A stretch of 11,946 bases of DNA. Origin: Pseudomonadota bacterium (GTDB lineage Bacteria > Pseudomonadota > Gammaproteobacteria > Acidiferrobacterales > UBA6901). Numbering within the stretch: position 1 is the stretch's first letter; every line of letters begins with the position of its first letter. Positions 1 to 5,299 of the stretch are shown here, piece after piece. Made by a program: the position numbers and the translations under genes. Below the pieces are notes generated by a model that was given only the letters and a program-made list of their open reading frames with translations, was not told the DNA's origin and ran no database searches. Where the stretch lies: NCBI GenBank assembly GCA_021783175.1, contig JAJXUF010000097.1:1-11946 (forward strand), in the 5' to 3' direction.

Positions 1-954
1 TACTATCTGCAGAATGTGGCGCAACTGACCCAGATATTGCGTCAGGCCGGATTGAAAGTCCGCATCGGCAGCCTGCTGCCGGAGATTACCCAACCGACCG
101 CGATGCAGTTGCCCAACGGCGGCTCGTTGACGCTGGAGCCGATTCAGCGCAAAGGCAACCGTCTTGGTATGACAGACGGTTTCGATCCCTGCGTGGTGTT
201 GCTGAACAACGACCTTTCCGCCGGGGTGCCGGATATCCTGAAGAATCTTGAGCAGAACGTCATGCCGCCGCTGGAAGCGGGCTGGACGACGCGGCGGAAA
301 TCGAAACATTTTGCCGCATACGACAGCGTGGCAGACGAATTTGCCAAACTGCTCGAGATCGACCCCTGGCTCATCAATCCCTATTTTGCTGTCTGCGGTG
401 AAGTGGACTTTCACGCGCGCACCGGCGAGGAATGCCTTGTGGCGCAGGTCGATACGGTGCTGCAGCAAATCCGAGTTAAATATGCCGAGTACGGCGTGAA
501 AGACGATCCTTTCGTGATCGTCAAGGCCGACGCGGGCACGTACGGTATGGGCATCATGACGGTCAAAGACCCGAGCGAAGTGCGCGACCTGAACCGCAAG
601 CAGCGCAACAAGATGGCGGTGGTGAAGGAGGGGATGCAGGTCTCCGATGTGCTGATACAGGAAGGTGTTTACACTTTCGAGGACATCAACGGCGCGGTGG
701 CGGAACCCGTGATCTACATGGTGGATCACTTCGTGGTCGGCGGTTTCTACCGCGTGCATACCAGCCGCGGTGTGGACGAGAACCTGAATGCGCCGGGCAT
801 GAGCTTTTCTCCTTTGGCGTTCGAGTCCTGCTGCGCCTTCCCCAATCCCGATTGCGCGCCCGACGACACGCCCAACCGTTTCTATGCCTACGGCGTAGTG
901 GGACGACTGGCGATGCTGGCCGCGGCGGTGGAATTGGCTGAAATGCAGCAATGA
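1..954 (+). CDS. gshA: Glutamate-cysteine ligase, alternative GshA family (5' partial)
   Basis: This enzyme would join glutamate and cysteine with ATP to make gamma-glutamylcysteine, the first step of glutathione synthesis in the cytoplasm. The reading frame is open to base 1 (it begins Tyr-Tyr-Leu-Gln-Asn), so the GTG at 16 is probably an internal valine and the true start lies upstream; 317 codons are visible, from memory about three quarters of the family's usual length. The sequence matches the GshA family first described from acidithiobacilli and found in Betaproteobacteria, not the E. coli type. Supporting signs are the glycine-rich KADAGTYGMG (523-552), the NKMAVVKEG segment, and the C-terminal NRFYAYGVVGRLAMLAAA. 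The stop overlaps the apbE start by ATGA (951-954). gshB, often expected next in this lineage, is not in the window. Family recognised by eye; no search was run. Confidence 0.88.
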   Translation, partial: YYLQNVAQLTQILRQAGLKVRIGSLLPEITQPTAMQLPNGGSLTLEPIQRKGNRLGMTDGFDPCVVLLNNDLSAGVPDILKNLEQNVMPPLEAGWTTRRKSKHFAAYDSVADEFAKLLEIDPWLINPYFAVCGEVDFHARTGEECLVAQVDTVLQQIRVKYAEYGVKDDPFVIVKADAGTYGMGIMTVKDPSEVRDLNRKQRNKMAVVKEGMQVSDVLIQEGVYTFEDINGAVAEPVIYMVDHFVVGGFYRVHTSRGVDENLNAPGMSFSPLAFESCCAFPNPDCAPDDTPNRFYAYGVVGRLAMLAAAVELAEMQQ

Positions 955-2057
955 CTTTTCTTTCGCGTCTCGTCCTGTTGCTGCTGGCGCTGCAACTTGC
1001 CGCTTGCGGCAAGGAACCGCTCTACCAGGAACAGGCTTACGTTTTCGGCACGCAGGTGGATGTCACCATCTACGGCGAGGACGAAGCGAAGGCGCGGCAG
1101 GCAGTCGTTCTGGTGATGCGGGAGTTTCAGCGCCTGCATGACATGCTGCATGCGTGGAAGCCCTCCGAACTAAGCGACCTGAACGCGGCCATCGCGCAAG
1201 GCAAAAGCAGGCAAGTCTCTCCGGAGTTGGCCATGATGCTGAAAGATGCCGCGCGGGTCTCCGCCCAGTCCGACGGCCTGTTCAACCCTGCCATCGGTGG
1301 GCTGATCCAGGCCTGGGGATTCCAGGCGGACGATTTCAAGGCCGTGCTGCCGGACGAAAAGAAGGTCGCAGCGCTGGTCAAGGCGAATCCGCAGATGAGC
1401 GACCTGGTTTTTCTCTCCTCTTCACCGGCGGGCAAGAGCACGGTTGCGCTTCCTCCCTCCGGAGGGAAGTTGGAAGGGGAGAATGAAGGTGAAATCGTCT
1501 CCAGCGAGAACAAATATGTGAAGATCGATCTTGGCGGCTACGCCAAGGGTTACGCGCTGGATCGCGCCGCCGCGATCCTGAAGCAGCAGGGTATACACAA
1601 TGCGCTCATCAACATCGGCGGCAATGTCATGGCGCTGGGCACGCATGGCTCGCGCGCTTGGCGCGTCGGCATCCAGCATCCGCGCAAACCGGGGCCGCTT
1701 GCCACGCTGGAACTGCACGATGGCGAGGCCATTGGCACTTCGGGCGACTACCAGCGCTATTTCGAGCTGGACGGCAAGCGCTATTGCCATCTGATCGATC
1801 CGCGTAACGGCCATCCGGTGCAAGGGGTGGAGGCGGTCACCATTCTCACGCACGGCGAGCATGCCGGCCTGTCGTCCGACGCCTCATCCAAGCCGTTGTT
1901 CGTTTCAGGTGTTCAGGGGTGGGCAGGCTATGCCAGGAAAATGCAACTGGACGAGGCGCTGCTGATCGATGCCCGGGGCGTGGTGCATCTCACCGCTGCG
2001 ATGCAGAAACGGCTAAAATTCACGGATGAATCGACGCCAACGGAGGTTGTGCCATGA
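951..2057 (+). CDS. apbE: FAD:protein FMN transferase, ApbE lipoprotein
   Basis: ApbE proteins use FAD to attach FMN covalently to Thr/Ser of target proteins (for example NQR/RNF subunits), with Mg2+, on the periplasmic side. The N-terminus is a lipoprotein signal: a hydrophobic stretch then LAAC with Cys19 as the lipid site. Family motifs are FGTQVDVTIYG early on, KIDLGGYAKGYALD (191-204), NIGGNVMALG (221-230), HLIDPRNGHPV (280-290) and SSDASSKPLF (308-317). Length, 368 residues, is slightly above normal because of a Pro/Gly/Glu-rich insertion at about 156-183, just before the KIDLGG motif. Asp310 is present, but the position four residues later, usually Thr, is Lys314. The start overlaps the gshA stop; the ribosome site is weak, which suggests coupling. 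Target proteins are not in the window, so the physiological substrate is unknown. The old label 'thiamine biosynthesis lipoprotein' is misleading. Confidence 0.93.
   Translation: MTFLSRLVLLLLALQLAACGKEPLYQEQAYVFGTQVDVTIYGEDEAKARQAVVLVMREFQRLHDMLHAWKPSELSDLNAAIAQGKSRQVSPELAMMLKDAARVSAQSDGLFNPAIGGLIQAWGFQADDFKAVLPDEKKVAALVKANPQMSDLVFLSSSPAGKSTVALPPSGGKLEGENEGEIVSSENKYVKIDLGGYAKGYALDRAAAILKQQGIHNALINIGGNVMALGTHGSRAWRVGIQHPRKPGPLATLELHDGEAIGTSGDYQRYFELDGKRYCHLIDPRNGHPVQGVEAVTILTHGEHAGLSSDASSKPLFVSGVQGWAGYARKMQLDEALLIDARGVVHLTAAMQKRLKFTDESTPTEVVP
1414..1497 (+). repeat. Probable in-frame palindromic element inserted in apbE
   Basis: This 84-base segment (28 codons) has a composition unlike the rest of apbE: a perfect 14-base palindrome TCCCTCCGGAGGGA at 1454-1467, followed by a purine-rich G/A tract (1468-1493). 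It encodes a low-complexity Pro/Gly/Glu stretch in a loop where ApbE proteins normally go straight into the KIDLGG motif. The 5-mer TCTCC occurs at 1414-1418 and again at 1498-1502; removing one copy plus the segment keeps the frame and leaves a smooth VFLSSENKYVKIDLGG. Pyrimidine-rich/purine-rich palindromes of this look are common dispersed repeats in proteobacterial genomes. That it is an insertion, and its exact ends, are inference; a 5-base repeat can arise by chance. Confidence 0.5.
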
Positions 2058-2254
2058 ATGCAAGCGATCCGTTACAACAGAATATCCGGCGCACGACCGG
2101 GCACCGCGCACTAAAAGAGATACGCGCGATTGTGGATGAAGAGAACAGGAGCGACGCAGAAACTGCCGGCACATTGCGCTGGCTGTTGCGCTACGGATGG
2201 ATCGTGTTGCTGGTGGTCGGCGCGCTTCTGGCACGTTTAATGGGAGTGTATTGA
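2054..2254 (+). CDS. Small single-pass membrane protein, unknown function
   Basis: I do not recognise a family for this 66-residue protein. Its first 40 or so residues are polar and charged (rich in Arg, Glu and Asp), followed by one hydrophobic helix, RYGWIVLLVVGALLARLMGVY, at the C-terminus, so it looks like a tail-anchored inner-membrane protein with its N-terminus in the cytoplasm. It is probably real: the start sits in an ATGA overlap with apbE, GGAGG lies 7 bases upstream (2042-2046), and its stop directly abuts the EIIA start. It shares the EIIA reading frame, separated only by TGA at 2252-2254. Position between apbE and the PTS genes suggests a link to one or both, but no function can be given. 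Confidence 0.72.
   Translation: MNASDPLQQNIRRTTGHRALKEIRAIVDEENRSDAETAGTLRWLLRYGWIVLLVVGALLARLMGVY
2242..2246 (+). promoter_or_regulatory. Ribosome binding site for the EIIA gene (supports TTG start)
   Basis: GGGAG lies 8 bases before TTG at 2255, inside the last codons of the preceding small gene. The frame is closed by TGA at 2252-2254, so TTG 2255 is the first possible start, and it gives the normal family N-terminus VGILLITHNGLG. Confidence 0.6.
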
Positions 2255-2677
2255 TTGGTCGGTATCCTGCTTATCACGCATAACGGCTTGGGCGATAGCC
2301 TGATCGACTGTTTGCGGCACGTCATGGGTAATGCGCCCGCGCATGTCAAAGCGCTGTCCGTTCTGGCACAGGACGATCCGGTGCTCAAGGAAGAGGAAGC
2401 GCGCGCGCTGCTCGCCGAACTCGACGAGGGGCAGGGCGTTCTGCTGCTGTCGGACGTGTATGGCGCCACGCCCTGCAATATCGCGCGGCGGTTGTGCCAG
2501 CCCGGCCGCATCGAAGGCGTGGCGGGTGTGAACTTGCCGATGCTTCTGCGCGTGGCGTGCAATTGCAACAAGTCGCTGGACGAGCAGGCGCAACGCGCTC
2601 TGGAAGGCGGCAAGGAATGTATCGTTTCTATTGACTCGGAAGGCGGCGATGTTGCAACAAGATGCGCTAATTATTAA
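2255..2677 (+). CDS. PTS mannose/fructose-family EIIA component
   Basis: This 140-residue cytoplasmic protein is a phosphocarrier of the mannose-type EIIA family, accepting phosphate from HPr. The phospho-accepting histidine is His9 in LLITHNGLGDSL, and the second conserved segment is LLLSDVYGATPCNIARRL with Asp67 next to the active site. The start is TTG, preceded by GGGAG at an 8-base spacing; there is no earlier start in frame because a TGA precedes it directly. It overlaps ptsH by 29 bases. In many Betaproteobacteria this EIIA-HPr-EI trio occurs without sugar permease genes and is thought to be regulatory. No EIIB or EIIC is in this window. Often labelled manX-like, but as a lone EIIA domain it is not the full E. 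coli ManX. Confidence 0.92.
   Translation: MVGILLITHNGLGDSLIDCLRHVMGNAPAHVKALSVLAQDDPVLKEEEARALLAELDEGQGVLLLSDVYGATPCNIARRLCQPGRIEGVAGVNLPMLLRVACNCNKSLDEQAQRALEGGKECIVSIDSEGGDVATRCANY
2638..2643 (+). promoter_or_regulatory. Ribosome binding site deciding the ptsH start
   Basis: GGAAGG lies 5 bases before ATG 2649. A TTG at 2631 in the same frame would add six residues, but ATG 2649 is better supported: it places the active-site histidine at residue 15 and the regulatory serine at residue 46, exactly the numbering of classical HPr. Confidence 0.7.
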
Positions 2678-2918
2678 CAAGCTTGGGCTGCATGCCCGGG
2701 CTTCCGCAAAACTGACCCAGCTTGCGTCGCAATTTCCCTGCGAAGTATGGCTGTCGCGCAACGGGCGCCGCGTGAATGCGAAAAGCATCATGGGTGTGAT
2801 GATGCTGGCGGCGGCGAAAGGGTCGAGCATCAATATCGAAACATCGGGAGAAAAGGAACAGGACGCGATGACCGCACTCCTTGCCTTGATCAACGATTAT
2901 TTCGGAGAAGGTGAATGA
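2649..2918 (+). CDS. ptsH: Phosphocarrier protein HPr
   Basis: HPr is the small cytoplasmic carrier that takes phosphate from enzyme I and gives it to EIIA. The protein is 89 residues, normal for the family. His15 in LGLHARASAKL is the phosphorylated residue, with Arg17 beside it. Ser46 in NAKSIMGVMMLAA matches the site phosphorylated by HPr kinase/phosphorylase, so ATP-dependent regulation is possible; no hprK is in the window. The start ATG 2649 is set by GGAAGG upstream and by the His15/Ser46 numbering. The gene begins inside the EIIA gene and its stop overlaps the ptsI start (ATGA 2915-2918), so the three PTS genes are likely translated as a coupled set. Confidence 0.96.
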   Translation: MLQQDALIINKLGLHARASAKLTQLASQFPCEVWLSRNGRRVNAKSIMGVMMLAAAKGSSINIETSGEKEQDAMTALLALINDYFGEGE

Positions 2919-4642
2919 GTTTCACGCTGCACGGCCTTCCGGTCTCCGGCGGCATCGCCATCGGCCACGCGCACCTGGTGTCGCACACTTCGCTGGAAGT
3001 GGCGCACTACGTGCTGCCCAAGCATCTGGTCGACGAGGAAGTCGCACGTCTGGACGCCGCGCTGGAAGCAACGCGCATGGAGCTGGCCGATCTGCGCAGC
3101 TACCGCCCGCAGCAGGCGGCGGCCGAGTTCGATGCGTTCCTCGACCTTCATCTGATGATCCTCGGCGACGAGCATATCAGCCAAGCTGCGCGCCAGATGG
3201 TATTGCGCGAACACTGCAATGCGGAGTGGGCGCTGAAAATGCAGATGGACGAACTGGTCACGCAGTTCGAGGCGTTCGAGGATGCTTATCTGCGCGAGCG
3301 CAAGACCGACGTTGTGCAGGTCGTCGAGCGCGTATTGAAGGCGCTGAACGGCGAATCCGGGCATGTACCGCCCACCACCAAGCATGATGTGGAAATGATC
3401 CTTGTCGCGCATGATGTCAGCCCCGCCGACCTGATCCAACTCAAGCCGCACCAGTTCTCCGGCATCCTGACCGATCTGGGCGGTGCGACGTCGCACACTT
3501 CGATCGTTGCCCGCAGCCTGAACACGCCGTGCGTGGTCGGTCTGCACCATGCGCGCGAGCTCATCAAGGATCACGACATGCTGATCGTCGACGGCGAGCA
3601 GGGCGTGGTCATTGTCGATCCGGACAAGCATCTGCTGGCCGATTACAAACTGCGCAAGAGCCAATGGGAACTGGAACGGCAGAAACTCAAACGCCTGAAG
3701 ACTGCCCATGCCGATACGCTGGACGGCACGCACATCGAGTTGCATGCCAATATCGAGATGCCGAACGACCTGACCGAGGTGAAAGAGAACGGTGCCACCG
3801 GCATCGGCCTGTTCCGCAGCGAATTCCTGTTCCTCAACCGCGACAACTTGCCGGACGAGGAAGAGCAATTCAATGCCTACCGCGAAGTCGTCGAGGGCAT
3901 GGAAGGCCTGCCCGTTACCATCCGTACGTTCGATCTGGGCGCGGACAAGCAGATCAAGGGCGCGGTGCGCGTCGCCAGCAATCCGGCGCTGGGCTTGCGC
4001 GCCATCCGCCTGTGCCTGGCCGAGCCGCAACTGTTTCGCGCGCAGCTGCGTGCGTTGCTGCGCGCCTCGGCTTATGGAAATCTGAAGATTCTGGTGCCGA
4101 TGCTGTCGGGGGTTTCGGAGATCAACCAGACCCTGCAGTTCATCGAAGGCGCAAAGCAGGGCCTGGCGAACGAAGGCATTCCGTACGATCCGAAAGTGCA
4201 GATCGGCGGCATGATCGAGATCCCCGCTGCGGCGCTGGCGCTCAATGTCTTCATCAAGAAGCTGGATTTTCTTTCCATCGGCACCAACGACCTGATCCAG
4301 TACACGCTGGCGATCGACCGCACCGACGATGAAGTGGCTCACCTTTACGATCCGCTCCACCCAGCCGTGCTGCAATTGCTGGCCCATGTCATCGGCAATG
4401 CGAACAAGGCGGGTGTTCCGATTTCGGTATGCGGCGAAATGGCGGGCGAGCTGGCTTACACGCGTTTGCTGCTCGGCCTCGGCTTGAGGCAATTCTCCAT
4501 GCACCCGGCCCAGTTGCTCGGTACCAAGCAGCGCGTACTCACCACCAGCCTGCCGGAGATGGCACCGCTCGTGCAGAAGATCATGCGTGCCGACGATCCG
4601 ATGAAGATACGCGACCTGCTGGACCGGCTGAATTCCGCTTGA
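2915..4642 (+). CDS. ptsI: PTS enzyme I (phosphoenolpyruvate-protein phosphotransferase)
   Basis: Enzyme I takes phosphate from phosphoenolpyruvate and passes it to HPr, starting the PTS cascade in the cytoplasm. At 575 residues it is full length. The N-terminal HPr-binding helical region is followed by the phosphohistidine domain, GGATSHTSIVARSLNTPCVV with His194 as the phosphorylated residue. The C-terminal PEP-binding barrel shows GIGLFRSEFLFL, LGLRAIRLCL, a metal-binding GGMIEIPAAAL segment, LSIGTNDLIQYTLAIDR and the catalytic ISVCGEMAGE with Cys506. The start is ATG in an ATGA overlap with ptsH, preceded by GGAGAAGG at 2904-2911. It is the last gene of the operon and converges with the nucleotidyltransferase-like gene. 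All key residues are present, so it should be active. Confidence 0.98.
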   Translation: MSFTLHGLPVSGGIAIGHAHLVSHTSLEVAHYVLPKHLVDEEVARLDAALEATRMELADLRSYRPQQAAAEFDAFLDLHLMILGDEHISQAARQMVLREHCNAEWALKMQMDELVTQFEAFEDAYLRERKTDVVQVVERVLKALNGESGHVPPTTKHDVEMILVAHDVSPADLIQLKPHQFSGILTDLGGATSHTSIVARSLNTPCVVGLHHARELIKDHDMLIVDGEQGVVIVDPDKHLLADYKLRKSQWELERQKLKRLKTAHADTLDGTHIELHANIEMPNDLTEVKENGATGIGLFRSEFLFLNRDNLPDEEEQFNAYREVVEGMEGLPVTIRTFDLGADKQIKGAVRVASNPALGLRAIRLCLAEPQLFRAQLRALLRASAYGNLKILVPMLSGVSEINQTLQFIEGAKQGLANEGIPYDPKVQIGGMIEIPAAALALNVFIKKLDFLSIGTNDLIQYTLAIDRTDDEVAHLYDPLHPAVLQLLAHVIGNANKAGVPISVCGEMAGELAYTRLLLGLGLRQFSMHPAQLLGTKQRVLTTSLPEMAPLVQKIMRADDPMKIRDLLDRLNSA

Positions 4643-4683
4643 TTTGAAATAGATTGATCGGGACTGAAGCGGCCGACGCGCCC

Positions 4684-5292
4684 TTAACGACTCGCCGAGT
4701 CAGCCAGTAGCGCTTCCACCGCCGCGATGTTGGCGTGCGTCTCTGGGTGGCGACTGCCGCTGTGGCGCGCATTTTCGGGCAAGACAACGATGTGCGTCTG
4801 TGCGCCGGATTCTCCGGTCAGGGTGTAACTCGGTACGCATTCTTCACGCCCTCCCACGCGTACTTTCCATTCCCCGTCTTCAAAATCAAGGTTATGTTTG
4901 AGCAGGAACAGCAGCACGGCTTTCGCGTCGTCGCTGAAGAGCATGAGGTTGATGTCGGAATCTTCGTCCGCCGTGCCGCTCAATACCGAACCGACGAGGT
5001 AGGGGTTGAAGTCGGCCAGCAAGTGCATGGCGGCAAGCGCTTCTTCGCGCAGCTGATACAAGATGTCAGGGTGGCTGTCGTGCTGGTAGAGCGCGCGATA
5101 ACTGTGCAGGGCATCGTCCACTTCCTGGTTGCTGGGCAGATGCTGGGTATCGGATGCACCGAGTTGCCGGGCTGCCTTGCGTTTGGCAAGGGCGTGATCG
5201 GTGATGCCGTCCTCGGCCATCAGCTTTGCGGCTTGCTGCGCGAGTTGTTCCCGCATCAAATCGCGGCGTTGCGGATTGGGTTTGCTCATCAT
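4684..5292 (-). CDS. Nucleotidyltransferase-like protein of unknown function
   Basis: This 202-residue protein resembles a conserved betaproteobacterial family that is often mislabelled as a UDP-N-acetylmuramate-alanine ligase. It has no Mur ligase features. The N-terminal half is helical and charged (EQLAQQAAKLMAEDGI, ALAKRKAARQLG). The middle carries GSVLSGTADEDSDINL (101-116), which looks like the GS...DxD signature of the nucleotidyltransferase fold, but the second Asp is Asn115, so metal binding may be impaired. A short beta-rich C-terminus follows. It starts 7 bases after the PBP1A stop, at ATG 5292 or ATG 5289 (two adjacent ATGs; no clear ribosome site), so it is probably co-transcribed and coupled with PBP1A. 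An upstream ATG at 5409 lies inside the PBP1A gene and is less likely. The function is unknown; the fold assignment is by motif only. Confidence 0.78.
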   Translation of the reverse strand: MMSKPNPQRRDLMREQLAQQAAKLMAEDGITDHALAKRKAARQLGASDTQHLPSNQEVDDALHSYRALYQHDSHPDILYQLREEALAAMHLLADFNPYLVGSVLSGTADEDSDINLMLFSDDAKAVLLFLLKHNLDFEDGEWKVRVGGREECVPSYTLTGESGAQTHIVVLPENARHSGSRHPETHANIAAVEALLADSASR

Positions 5293-5299
5293 TTCTTGA

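Noticed and set aside
16..954. GTG at 16 as the true gshA start
   Set aside because: The frame is open to base 1 and the family is much longer at the N-terminus, so the gene is cut by the window edge.
2631..2648. TTG at 2631 as the ptsH start
   Set aside because: ATG 2649 has GGAAGG at good spacing and gives the classical His15/Ser46 numbering.
2897..4504. A 535-codon open frame on the minus strand opposite ptsI
   Set aside because: It lies wholly against a strongly conserved enzyme I gene, has no recognisable domain, and has the Arg/Gln/Ala/His-rich composition typical of an antisense shadow of a GC-biased gene.
4689..4701. Inverted repeat GACTCG-C-CGAGTC at the end of the nucleotidyltransferase-like gene, as a terminator
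   Set aside because: The usable stem is about five pairs, it lies inside coding sequence, and no T-run follows on either strand. No convincing intrinsic terminator is seen between the convergent genes (4643-4683).
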